Assembly: GCA_031763025.1 (NCBI GenBank)
Contig: JASSKH010000037.1
Coordinates: 3,162,001-3,226,000 of the forward strand
Direction of reading: 5' to 3'
DNA length: 64,000 bases
Source: Macrocystis pyrifera
Taxonomy: Eukaryota; Sar; Phaeophyceae; Laminariales; Laminariaceae
Shown piece after piece: positions 43,162 to 55,200 of this stretch; positions within the stretch are counted from its first letter, which is position 1, and every line of letters starts with the position of its first letter. The translations under genes were made by a program, and so were the position numbers. Under the pieces are notes generated by a model. That model was not told where the DNA came from and ran no database searches. It saw only the letters and a list, made by a program, of their open reading frames with translations.

Positions 43162-43870
43162 TTAAATGATGGTCCTCCTTGATTCTTCCCCGAGTAGTTC
43201 TTGAATACGCTCCTTGGTGAACGACTGCACTACTGCTGACATCGCATAAAATCGTTTGGTGCTATTCTTGCTCCATGCCCTGATTCGTCTCTTCGCCGCC
43301 TCCTTTTCTTCTATGGCCTGGTTGGGATTCGACACGACACCCACCCCATCCTCCTGAGATCCCCCTCCCCCTGCCAGTTGATCTCCCTCCCCAACTCCCG
43401 GTTGATGTTGCAAGGCGTTGACTTGCTCAGCCAACCCTTGAATCATTGGAAGAGCAACCGCGAGCTGTTCGATTATCGTAGTTTTGCGGAGGGATTTTTC
43501 GTGGGTCTGATCTACCGCTGGTACATCGGTAACGGTATCCCAACGCCCTCACCGGCGACCCCACCCTGCTGACCCCCAATGCCACCTTGAATAGCTCCTG
43601 CACCCTCTCCAATAGCTACATTCTCCCCATCCCCCTTGGCCTCACCTCCAGCAAGCGCCACGTCCTCATCGCCAGCGGCCGCATCAAGAGCAGCACGTTC
43701 TCAGCATTCGCATCTGCCTCGGGTGCCGCAGCGGCATTCTTCGCGTCTACAGTAGCAGCTGCCATCGCATCATCATCCCCGGCGGCCGCCGCTACCGCTA
43801 CAACAACAGCAACTGCCGCACCTCCACTCACCCCCACGTTGCTCGATCCCCCTTTCCGTGCCGCGCCGCC
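43162..43870 (-). CDS. Unidentified Ala/Gly-rich then charged open frames inside hAT-like element 2
   Basis: Minus-strand segments in successive frames read AAAAPEADANAEN, then GGIGGQQGGVAGEGVG. They continue with a longer segment to 43162 containing TTIIEQLAVALPMIQGLAEQ and NSTKRFYAMSAVVQSF. The last is helix-rich with a basic patch. The composition suggests a decayed gene carried in the element. Not recognised. Confidence 0.35.
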
Positions 43871-45009
43871 ACCAACTGCGCTGCCACCGACAGAATGTAT
43901 TTTTTTCCAATCGGCATCAAACTGCTACTTCTTGCGCGCTCGCGTAGTGACTAATTATCGCCGCCCTTCTCCTCCTTTCTTCTTTCAACTCGCTGACCTT
44001 CTAAAGGATATCTAACCCCCCCTGCTAGTGCACCCCCACGAGTAGAGTACTACGGTAGATGGTCTTCTTTCTCACTGGTCTTCTTCCTCACTGTGTCAAC
44101 CCTTCCCAGCCTGTCTCCCTAGTTCAACCAACTGCACCCGTCATCAACTCCATGAATCTCTTGCCCATCCCCTCTGTTCAAGCATGCCATCGATTCAGTA
44201 TCCTTACACAAACCCCAGATTTCCTCCTTTCAATCTTCTACTTCAATCATGTTGATGTGGGCCTTCATTTCTTGCGTCACTGTCGTTAATCTTTTAAGAC
44301 GACGCCTCCGAAGGAAACTCCACTTTAACTAGTAAATATCGAAATCGCGGCCGCCCAACAACTGGTGTACGATATTTCCATGAAGGACAGTTGTTGTTGC
44401 GGGCACTGTTGCCTTCCTCGTGGTAACGAACCCCCTTATCAATATATTATCCCCGGCATGCCACTACTCAACTTTTGCCCCGGACCAAATGACACAAATA
44501 CAACTTCGTTTGGTTGACTCTCTTTACGCCATTACTCTAACTGCAGCTTATAAACCTGCGGAAGTTGAATGGCGCGGAATAACCCAGGTAAAAGACTGAG
44601 AAAAATGAGATGTCGACTCCTGGGTAGCTATCCCAACCTAACCTCTTGCTCGAACCTGAAAGGGGTCGACTAAAGAGGGCCGGCAAGCCCATGAAATGTA
44701 CTCAGGCGGAGTGTCATGTTAAATATGTGTGGTACAGATGGACTACTGTAGAACCGGTACACAAATAAGAAAGTGTATTGGGCGAAAGCTATTTTTACAC
44801 CCGGATCTCCAAGGAGGATTAAAAAAAAGAATACCTCGAACAAAGCCAACTAAACGAAGTCGTACAAGTAGCGACTCCGAAGGAAAGCCTTATATAGGCT
44901 AATACTATTAATAATTATATTTCCAAATATGATACGTGGGCAACATACAGTACGCCTTTTTCTGATTTCTCCAAAAAAGTCATTTCTAATTTATATTATC
45001 GCTTCGTCA

Positions 45010-45215
45010 AGGGCGCCCGGCAAAAAAAATGTGAACCGTCACAGACTTGTTTTTCGCTAGACAGTGAGGGGGTTACTAGAACCAAGTGAAAAAAAATGAA
45101 AAAATGGATCTTTTTTTTTCATTTTTCTTATTTCATCTTGTGATCACAACGGTTGCAACGGTTTTCCATTCCGACCCCTGGGGGTGTGATGTGTCGTTTT
45201 CTCTTTTTCACGGAC
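45010..45215. repeat. Inverted copy of the 35998-36230 repeat
   Basis: The reverse complement of this stretch matches 35998-36230 over GTGAAAAAGAGAAAACGACA, GTCGGAATGGAAAACCGTTG and TTCACTTGGTTCTAGTA. It lies inside hAT-like element 2. Confidence 0.65.
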
Positions 45216-46189
45216 GCCTTTGTCTCATATTTATTTATTTTTAGTTCCACTTTTTAAATAAGTCAAGTATCTTGTACTGGAAATACGTTTTTCTAGTAGT
45301 GCACATTGAAAGGCACTTGGGCCCAGGCCAGCCGCAGGAATGGCTACTTTCTTGAATGAATCAAGTTTTCAGGCTGACTTTACCTCTACCATGTCTATGC
45401 AAGACTCGTGGGTGAGTGGGAAGGAGCCCGCACTGCCTCTTTTATAGAGTCGGTGGAGATTTCTTTGAAAAACTCATGAAAGGAGAGTGCGAAAATGAAT
45501 ACCAGGAAAGTGAAGAAAACATATGACAACAACAAACTACAATCCGCACCGAGGCTGCTGTATCCTTGCCTCGGCAGACTCTGTAGAGAGAGCAACCGCG
45601 CGCGATCTAGTTCCACGGTTCTGCCGACGACGCCATACATTATGATATTCATAAGGAAGATTAGGTATCGGACAAAGGGGGCAGCAATTAGACGGCTTCC
45701 GTCACTCACATAGTTTTATGTCTTATATTGATGATGCTCCACGCTCCTGGTAAGTTCTGAACACCAGGGTAATCTTAATAGTTTCTTGTGCTTCATCAGA
45801 AACACGCCATCTCAACAAAAGAGGGGAAGCGGGGAAACCATGAGTACCATGACAGGTGATAGGTTATGCTGGCGCCGAATATATAGGAGTAGGGTTAGGG
45901 TTAAATTACATCAATTAGTCAATGACTTGAGCTATAATAAATAGGGTAGATTAAATAATTTGCCAAAAGAGGGACACGCGATAATATATATACTCGAAGT
46001 ATGCTATTAGTGCTCGTTTTTGTTTGTATAACGGATGTCATTCGCAATTTGTAGTTTAGAACTTTCAAATTCCCCTTCAACTAGTATTTCCAAACGGCCA
46101 TTCGTCACAGACCTGAACCGCCATCTCCTGACGTATTTGACGGGCAGAAGTATATATGTATTTACGTTATCTTGACCGGAAGGAGGGAC

Positions 46190-46440
46190 GCCAATGGTGG
46201 GACGGGACGGTTGGGGCAGGTTTTGACGACGGGACCGGACGGTAGGGGCAGGTTTTGACGGCGGAACGGGATGATAGGGGCAGGTTTTATTTATAGGACG
46301 GGACGGTACAGCGGGGAGCATTTTACCGGCGGAACGAGACGGTAGATGAAATTGGCGACGATGCGGGACCACGATACCAATTTGACGACGGTTTTACCGT
46401 CACGTCCCCTGGTTACCGTCAATACCGTCCCGTCAATAAA
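46190..46440. repeat. Subterminal array, right end of hAT-like element 2
   Basis: GACGGGACGGTTGGGGCAGG and related words repeat about every 40 bp, then switch to the C-rich form next to the terminus (GGTTTTACCGTCACGTCC). The same switch occurs at the left end of element 1. Confidence 0.75.
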
Positions 46441-46455
46441 CCATGAAAAGCCTTG

Positions 46456-46600
46456 GTGATAGCCCTGGCTGCATTGTAGCGAGGTAGTTCGTGCGTGATA
46501 GGATAATATTATGGAAGACTGCCACTGCACCCGCCTCCGAGAGAAGAAACATCGCCTCCTATAATATATTGTACCACCTAGACTATCTTGAGCGCGATTT
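46456..46600. repeat. Remainder of the 260-bp repeat unit split by hAT-like element 2
   Basis: CTGGCTGCATTGTAGCGAGG, GTAGTTCGTGCGTGATA and GAAGACTGCCACTGCACCC follow the order of the family and complete the unit cut at 40408. Confidence 0.75.
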
Positions 46601-47236
46601 ATGCGTCTCGGGCGACAATTACAGCGAACTGTGCTTTTTCCGTTTCTCTTGCACTTGCAGAGCATGCCAACAAAATACTAGGTGCCAGTCGGACAATATA
46701 TATATATGCCACTTTACTGGATCTAGGAAAATTGTTGAACTGTAAGTGCTACGAATGACGGCCGCAGTTCGAGTCCCGGCAAGTTCACGTTCCCCTCTTT
46801 TCTTTTATGTCTCACATTGTTTTTTCGTTTGTTTGCATAGCGAATGTGGACCTCATTATTTTTTTCCACGGGTTGAAAACAATTGATAATGGTCCCTATG
46901 TGCAGTTCTCGATATGTCCAACAGTGCAAAAAATACAGTAGTGTAAATGTCGTTTTTTTGTCTGGGAGAACACAGCGAAAACCCCCAAAAGTTCTTACAG
47001 GGAAAATTGCACGAAATCCCGGGAATCCGGGAGGGGATGCTACATAATTCTCCGGGTCAACTATTAACAATGGATATTTGTATCGTCTGGCATACCTGCA
47101 TGGTGATGGGGAATGTAAATGTTTGCTATGTTTACGATAACTGTACCCCATGGCCTCTATTGCAAATGTTGCTTGTATTGTTTGTTTTCGAAAGTCGCAT
47201 GTATTTTTGTCGGACTGGTACCTGGGACTAGCAATG
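46601..47236. other. No gene recognised
   Basis: Unique sequence before the candidate first exon of the WSC gene. No clear promoter motif. A (TA)-rich run lies near 46698. Confidence 0.35.
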
Positions 47237-47342
47237 TTTTACGTATTATTGCTTGTTCGTTCATTTGCCGTTTGTTATTCGGTCGTTTTAGTGCCAAATT
47301 TAGCCGCGCCGTTTCCGGATAATGCTATATTCACTACTACCG
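47237..47342 (+). CDS. Candidate signal-peptide exon of the WSC gene
   Basis: An ATG at 47237 opens MFYVLLLVRSFAVCYSVVLV, a good hydrophobic signal sequence. The exon ends CTACCG|GTATGT in phase 1. The first well-supported coding exon of the WSC gene (48908) can be entered in phase 1 after an AAGCAG acceptor, so the two fit. The intron would be about 1.57 kb. In-phase agreement by chance is one in three, so this is a proposal only. Confidence 0.3.
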
Positions 47343-48907
47343 GTATGTTTTGTAGCCGGACAATGCCAACGCCGCGTTGCGCTCCTACATCCCGATTTTG
47401 TGGCCTTAGCGCCGACCTCGGCGTCGCATGCTGCTACAAAGCAGCGGGAAAATCCAAACTCGCGGCTGACGCATGCAGTCTTCCACTTTGTAGATGCTAG
47501 AGTATTCCCCTTTGTAGATTCAGAGCGTTCTGGAGAAATTCTCCATAAGGAACACAGGGAAACAACACAAGCCCCACTTGGCGCCCAGCTCCCGCTTGGC
47601 ACCTTGACCCCGCATTGGGCCCTTCCCATTGGGCACCTTGCTCCTATCCACAAGGTGCCCAAACGTAGTCGACAGGAGCACCCGGAGACCCACCAGCCAC
47701 CCTGATCTCAGTCACTCGACCGGTCGTCCAAAAACGATGAAAGCAAGTGCAAAAAACAATCGCACGTTGCTGGAGTCGTACTCACGTTCGCACGACGGGA
47801 AGGTGGCTGAATAGACCCGGACCCATATCAGACTCCTCCACCCCACCCCCTACGCATGTTTTGGCTGTCTAGTGTATTGATACCATCATGTCGAACACAA
47901 GAAAATTCTCATACCATTTTACAACGCAGTGAACTGCCCTCGACGCATGTGTAATACTTCTAATTCGTTTTGGTCGTGCCTTTGCTGGATTGAATACAGA
48001 TATACTTATCAAGGCGGTCTGCTCGTTTCCTGGAGTTGACAACTACGCCATCACGTGGAGGTGGGATTTCAAACATCGAAATGTTCCTTTTTAGCAAAAT
48101 ATCGAACTTCGATACCAGACATCGGATATCGTACCGAGCGTGTTCGGATACCAGACATCGGATATCGTACCGAGCGTGTTCGGATTTCCATCCCCTAGCA
48201 TCCCCGTGTTATTTAGGCTGTTCCATCTACTGGCATCCCCGTGTTTTTTGTTGATACTAAAATAACGTTTTCATGACAGCTTCCACGTATCGAGGATGTA
48301 AGTGGTTCGGTTACATAACTAATATAGGTAGGCTGTAGTGTGTACCAGACATTTTTTTTGTTTTTCGGGAGACGATATCGAAATCGTACCATAAAAAGAA
48401 CGGCTTCGTATGGCACTTGAGCCTCGTCCAATACCCAGCACTATTGTTCGAGCTGCCGTCTTTTCCAAACCGTGACACACCAAAGGCAAGAGACTGCTTC
48501 CTCCATCAAAAACACTCACGAATATAATAGCACGAGGGCTTAACAGCAGCAGTTGAGATGCCTCGGAACCTGTTTACGCTGTTGTAAGAACGCTTGCTGT
48601 GTGGACGAAGCTTCAACCACGACGCGGAAGTCTTTGTTACAAAGGGACAGAACACCAAAGGCGCCGCAAAGTCAACATTGATATCGAATACTTTGCTTCT
48701 TAAATTTCCTGATTTTCCTAATTGCTACATACAGTTACTGTAGGTCGTTTTTCCTGCATTTTTCTTTACTATTAAACGGAAGTTTAGGAAATGCCCGGCA
48801 ATAAGTTGCGAAGTTATTTCTCCACTCTGCCGCAATAAACAATAGCATCGAGTGAAAAGGGCAATCCAATGCTTGTACCTCCCAAGTTTTGGTCAGTGCC
48901 CAAGCAG
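47343..48907. other. Putative first intron of the WSC gene
   Basis: No domain is recognised. It holds a perfect 36-bp tandem duplication at 48111-48182 and short repeats of GGCATCCCCGTGT (near 48198 and 48231). Confidence 0.35.
48111..48182. repeat. 36-bp tandem duplication
   Basis: GATACCAGACATCGGATATC begins both copies (48111 and 48147), each ending GTACCGAGCGTGTTCG. The copies are identical. Confidence 0.95.
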
Positions 48908-49272
48908 CAGTAGTACGCGAATCCGACGAGGCCTTGCCATTTGTTTCGACCCTATGCGGTCGGCATTCTATTGACTCTGATGCCACAAAAAATCGCATCC
49001 ACTGTGCCGGTACCATCCAACGCAGGCAATTAACCGACGCCTGCAAAAGACCCGTCTTCTCCGGATTCGAGGCTACAGCCTACTTCGTTACTGCCGACGA
49101 AGGCGATCAAGGGAAGCGTTCGCTCACCCCGGATGGCAGATCCTTGCTTAGCATCAGCACGTGCGCGCCCCACGGATACTACGAGCTCGAAGTCAGTGTC
49201 GAAAGCGACAACATCGACGCAAGCGACAACTCGAGGGATATCCAATGGGAAATCGACACAGGGTCCCCCGAG
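48908..49272 (+). CDS. WSC gene, N-terminal exon a
   Basis: Entered in phase 1 after an AAGCAG acceptor and left in phase 0 at GAG|GTGAAA. It encodes a non-WSC region with STCAPHGYYELEVSVESDNI and DIQWEIDTGSPE. No domain is recognised. The exon start could also be 48911. Confidence 0.55.
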
Positions 49273-52200
49273 GTGAAATTGTAGACTTTTCAATGCAAAT
49301 ACTTGAGAGGGTAAAACTAACGGTAGATGTTTAACTCGGGTACTTCTTAGTGCTTTCATTATTCCTTGAGCTTTCGTGGTATGATGGATTTCGGACCACA
49401 TGAAAACCCGTTGAATTCTCCGTCCTTTCGATCCTTCTGTGTTCTCATCTGCAACAGTCCTTCATGTCGAAGAAGTGGACTGGGCGGGCACAAGGAAATG
49501 TAATCAACAAGGACAACTCGAGAGACACTGCAATTGGCCAGGCTGCCAGCATATGGCTGCTAACACATGACGCCAGCTCCCAAATGGGAGCTATTTGGGC
49601 TGGACCCGAGCCTCAGTCATGCGAAGAGACAAGCGGGGGTGGCCTACTCCACACAGGGAATGAATCGCGCAGAAGACTCGCTGCCGTACAAAATTTTGTT
49701 TCCAGCGGCTACACTTCAGGCAATTGCGTGCCTGAGGACGCAACCGACCTTGAAGTAGTGTTCACTGGAAGTATTGACAACGGGGTGAGTGAGTCTCTTC
49801 GTCGCGTGGTAGGTGATGTGGTGTGCGATATGATAGTATTTACATCAAGCTTGCATTCTGCTTCCAGCTTTCTTGTCGCGGAAACAAAGAGGTGTGCGGA
49901 TAGTTCGTAAACTGTAGTTTTATATTTGTGTCAAGTGGCGTCGCGGGTCTTCTGTATAACGGGTGCCAGAAGAACATAGAAACTCGACAATTGATGGCAG
50001 GTTTACTTGGGTCTTCCCGCGTTCACGCTGCCACCTACCTCTTAGTCCATCTCTTATTTGCACCAGCCTTTGCGCAGATTTGCCTCTGCCGTTCCCATCG
50101 TGGTTCAAACGCAACGCGGACCTGCGTGGTTCAAACATAATGCGATCCTCTTTTGCCGCCTGCATCGGCTCCTAATCATCGGCCGTAAGCTACCAGGCAG
50201 TATGTTTCGCTTGTCACAACTGGTGCATACGAGATGTAACATCAAGTACACGTCAAACATTCGACCACCAGCTGTGCCACGGCAACGTCTTGAATGCGGC
50301 CGCTTTCCTTGACACCACAGGACTGCCTTGTGGAGTGTTCATCACTTGGCTTTCCAACCTTCGGCACCTCGAACGGTTCAGGTGCGCATCCCGTCCTCGG
50401 CATACACGTGCAACGTTGTTTCCTGGTTTCACCTCCCACCCGTGTGAACAAACAGGAAGCTCGTATCGAAATTTGTAGCGGAATCGATCCCAAGGAAGGA
50501 ACCAAAAGTGCCGCAACGCCACACATCCCCCTGATCGTCGTGTGGACAGCGGTCGCTCATTCGCCACGCCTACCGTTTCCGTTGTTCGTCATGCCTGCCG
50601 TTCTGTTGTTGCAGAATGTCTATGTGGAACAACCGATACAAGTGGTATCACGCCCGTGAACACGTGCACCACACCGTGCACTGCCTTCGATGGGTTTTTT
50701 TGCGGAGGCTCTGATTCCATATCCGCGTATCATTCTACAACCGCTATTGATGCCACGGTTGAAAGAAGTACGGCAAGTGTCACTGGCTCGAATTTCCTGG
50801 GGTGCTTCTCTGTCGGCAACAACGCCGCAAGCTTCGGCACGCCCGTGTTTGCTGGCAACGTTACGATGACCAATCTGGTGAGATGGGTTGCTCCGTCGCA
50901 TGCAAACAGTTTTAGCAAATTAGTGTACCTGATGTAGTTTTCTCGGAAGTTCCGTTTACTTTTACTTCGCAAACCTATGTCGTACACACAACAGAAGTTG
51001 CGGCTTTAGTATGTGTTGTCACGGGCGCTGTTTCTTTTCGCGCCTATGTACCGTAGCACGTATATATTCTTGTTCGTTCGTCAGATCATTTAGATAATTT
51101 GACCTTGCCATCCGTTTCGCACCACCGTCTTCAATACGGTCACCTTCTTTTCTTCGGCAGGCGTGCAAAGACGAGTGCGAGAGACTTAACAAACCTCACT
51201 TCGCCACAACAGAGGGCGAAGGTGAGCACACTTAACATTCGACTACCGCGTGCAACGCTCTGCTGGTTTGCATTTTCTACATTTTGTAGGTACGTAGCTT
51301 GCGACGCAAAGATTTGCCTAAATAAAAAACGAACACGCAACAACAGCGGCTAAACCACCCGCGACCCTAACCGACATACCCTCGTTGTTTTTTGGCAGAG
51401 TGTCTATGTGGGAACAGCCCTCCAACTGGCGACAAACAACTCTCCAAGTGCGCCGAGACGTGTTCATTGCCTAGCGACGACGACACGTGCGGGGGGTCCG
51501 GATATATGAGCGCTTACATTATCACTGACAATCTCGCCCCTGCATTGCTTCCAACGGTGATCAACCCCCTGACGGACGCGATCTATAGAGGGTGCTACCT
51601 CCTCCCGCAAGACATTCCATTCGTAAGCGTGTTGACGGACTCCGATGGTATGAGCATCCAGGTAAAACGTTTAAAGAGTGTTTCGTTGTGTGATATGTAA
51701 CGTATTGTATAGCAGGCCTATTTGAGCATTCGTTATTTTTCGAGCTTGTATTTCGCGGGCAAAAATGATTCATGAACAGACTGATTGTGTTCCGCCCAAC
51801 GACCAGTATATTGCAAAGAACCAGCGGGGCTGTGCAGCCGATGTGCAGAGGGCCCCGGTAGAGTACAACACGTAAAACACAAGGCAGGACAACACCTGGG
51901 CCTTCTGACGTATCTCAACATGTAGCCATGGAACCCAGCCTCAACTGTATAATATACCTGAATACTGCAACCACTGCTGTGCTATGCTTGAATCTACGAA
52001 TCGCGTCACGGTGCCGCCCTGAACATTTTTCTTGTCACGACAGATGTGCCAAGAGGAGTGCAATACGCTTGGCATTGCCTTCTTCGGGGTCACAGAAGCC
52101 AGAGGTGCGCAAACCTGGCCTAGGCCATTTGCTGTCTTCTGTATCTTGTACATTTTGCGTAAGGTACAGTACTTTGCCTGCTAGGGAAACGTTCTCCTAA

Positions 52201-55200
52201 TCGCGTGTTCCACTTCCGATATGCTTGTCTGCTCTCTTGAGACAGATTGCCAATGTGGAGCCGATGTTCCAGGACCGGTTTTTCAAGAGTCAGAGTGCGA
52301 CGTGGCGTGTGCAGCCAACACGGGCGATGCACATGCGTGCGGGAACAATGGTGGCACATATTTGACCCTCTACGAAATAGACGGAGAACCCACGGGAATG
52401 AGCCCCGTTGTAGCAAACGTTCTCGCCTCTGACCTTACGGATGACGACGGCAACACTATCGGCGTGAATTACGAGGGGTGCTACATCATCGACGACATCC
52501 TTGGCATCACCGAGACGCCCGTCTTAACCGCCTCGGACATGAACAACGAGGTGGATAGATTGCTTCGTTCGCGGTGTGCAGCGTTCTGGTCATTAACGGT
52601 AGTAGTTATGGAGAGTCAAGCAGGCTTGCGCCTACGCCGAGCTTGTATATCAGCAATGGTGCATGCGTGTACGTACTTGCAGACTAAGCGTAGTTTTTTG
52701 TTGGAAATTTCGCTGTGTAGCTGCCGTGTGACAGGCACCGTTAGACTACATAAACATGCACATCGCGCGGGACTCCTCAAAAACCCTTTCGAAGCCCTCT
52801 CCCCGCCCGTTACCTCTCTTCGCACTCATGAAGCTATCCGCGGTTAGGTGCTTGTTTATTGGCTCGACCTACCTGGAAAAAAAGGAGCAAAGAACTGATT
52901 TCATGGATTGCTCTACAATGCCCAAAACTGTCGTAAAAAAGAAGACAAGAAGGGACAAAGTTTCGGATCGCCTTGAAACCAAACAAAGGACGGCATTCCC
53001 GGCTTTTCTCCTCATTACCTCCTCACCAATCGACTAGGCTTTTCCGCATTAGAAGGCAGTAGAACGGTACCCAGCAGCGATCAGAGCTAACCTGAGTTGG
53101 GCTTAGGCTTGAGAATTTTCTACAGAATATCTTTGTTGGGTAAAACAATACTTTTGTTGGCTTGAAAACGCTGTTACCCATCAACCCTAACAATTTGACG
53201 CGATCCGATTCTTGCGAAGCATCCCCGGGGGCCGCTTTCCCCCTTAATCGGCTATTTTTCCCCCTAACCCTGCCCCCTGTAATCACTTCATACATCGACG
53301 TGGTTAACCGAGATACATGCAACGTTTCGCACCTTTGAATACATTTATTGACCGTCTGCGGGAAACAACGGCGTCCTAACCCTAATAAGATCGCAGTCTC
53401 GTTCTGGGGACAAACTGCTTAAAATTTTAGTGGTTTATTCTTAGAACGGCACTGCCGTCCTAAAAGGGCTAATACATCGCGGTGCCTACGTATATTTGTT
53501 TTCAAACACTATGTCTTCGATTTACGTGTGTTGCCTGTTTCTCCCATTAATTGCCCCCCCATTGTGGGCACTAGCCTTGGGCTGTCGCAGGTGGCTGAAA
53601 AACGTCAACAGCCACAGTATGAACCCTCGGTACTCCGTCTTCAGTCTCGAAAACCCTTTGAGTCGCAACTGCAGCACTTCGTCCGTTGAACTTGCCAGCC
53701 GTGTCGTGACTTGAATACGGCCCCCTTTCCCTGCCGCGACAGAAATGCAGAGACGAGTGCTTCACGTTGGGCTACCGGGTTTTCGGTACGACAGGCGGAA
53801 CAGGTGTGCAGATCTGACGTGCATCGGCATCTTCTGTTTTGTACCTTCCACCCGCGGCGTGCGATACTGTAAATAGCTTGTATCGGAAATGCTCACATGT
53901 TTCCTAATCGCCCAACCCGTCTCGGCATGTCCACCTGTTGTTTGTTTGGTCGCAGACTGTCTATGTGCCCCCATGGTTGATTTTTCAGCGCTCGACACCA
54001 AACAATCGAACTGCAACGGCGTTTGTGGCGACGGTAACGACGAGGCGTGCGGGAGCCAAGCAAGACAGGCACGAGCGCTTCAAACTGGGTCAAGCTTATC
54101 CTTAAGCTGCTATTCGTTCGTGAGCACCCCGGTGGCCTTGATTAAGGTCGTACTGGAAAGCGTCCAATTTGCCGAACCCGAGGGATGCTTCCCATCCTCG
54201 AGCTTTGGGCTTGAGAGTACGCATGTGCTGTCGCTTACCGACGTCGAGGACATGACCAACGCGGTGAGATGTACGCCCTCGTCGCGTGTAGTTATACACT
54301 GTTGAACAGTACCACCAGGTCTTGCACCCAAGCATCAATTCCAATTATTGTCATCGCGAACAACAATCGTGTTTGGCCATAGTCGTAGCCTACGGGTTGT
54401 TCGCGTGCCGCCCAACGGTCGATATTCTGTACATTTCATATGGAGTTGTGTGGTTTTTGCGTAGCGAGCGGGAGTATTATAGAACACAAAAATAACGTTA
54501 CCCCTGGCGTTTATGCTGCCGCATATACCTCTCTCCCTTTCCCTTTCTAAGGTTATCTACGAAGAATTGTGATATTTGTTCGATTAAACTGAGTTCAAGT
54601 AGGCTCTCGGCACGTGCACTTGCTGTGGTGCAGAGAACAGAATATTGGTTGGTTCGGACCTGAAACTGGCTTGTCAGCGCCTGACGAAGGGTTCACCCAG
54701 AGATTGCTGAACGTTCAGGAGCTATTTTCTTCGGACAACACGCGTTGCGTCTGTCGTCTATCCTCAATGATGTATTCTCAAACACTATGCGGCTATCGAC
54801 TAACTTTCTCCTGATTTGTCCTCGCCCCCTCTCGTTTCCAAACCTAGATAACTGTTAAAGACGGATGGAAGTATGGAATTTTGACTAGGTATACTCCTGC
54901 AATGTGTGGAAAGGAAGATTGGGGGGTTTTCGGGTACCGCCCGTTGACACGTGTTCGGCGTTGAAACTTAGGCATGTGTGTCTCACGGCGGGACTCTCTC
55001 CATTCCGTGGATTCCCTCTTCGCTTACGTTGCCGCATTCCCCCTCATATGCCCATTTCTTCCTGCTGTCGATGAATGCACTCGGCCGATCGTGCATGGTG
55101 CGGTTTGTATCTGGTACACTCAGAACTTGCGTCTCTCACTGTGTAATTGAGTTGATTCTGTACTTCATGATGATGCACCATTGTGTAGACCTTGATATAT

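Larger units (their letters stand above)
40409..46455 (-). mobile_element. hAT-like transposon 2, 6.05 kb, inserted in a repeat unit
   Basis: The right end, read inverted, is CAAGGCTTTTCATGG (13 of 15 to element 1) and the left end is CAAGCACTTTCATAG. The flanks GTGATAAC (40401-40408) and GTGATAGC (46456-46463) match at 7 of 8, as expected of an old 8-bp hAT duplication. Across the element the split copy of the 260-bp repeat joins naturally (CTTTGTGAT...CCAGACTGCATTCTAGCG in other copies). Both ends have subterminal GACGGGACGGTA arrays in the same order as element 1, but inverted. No complete transposase is recognised. It carries an MDAYLTG frame (41046, minus) and other minus-strand frames. 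Confidence 0.7.

Noticed and set aside
45890-45912. Interstitial telomere repeat TTAGGGTTAGGG
   Set aside because: Only two units, within chance expectation for this window.
46745-46790. Possible tRNA 3' half (GCAGTTCGAGTCCCGG)
   Set aside because: The T stem does not pair well and no 5' half is seen.
34903-48908. Joining the 34903 signal-peptide exon to the WSC gene
   Set aside because: Phases agree, but the intron would be about 14 kb and a nearer candidate exists at 47237.
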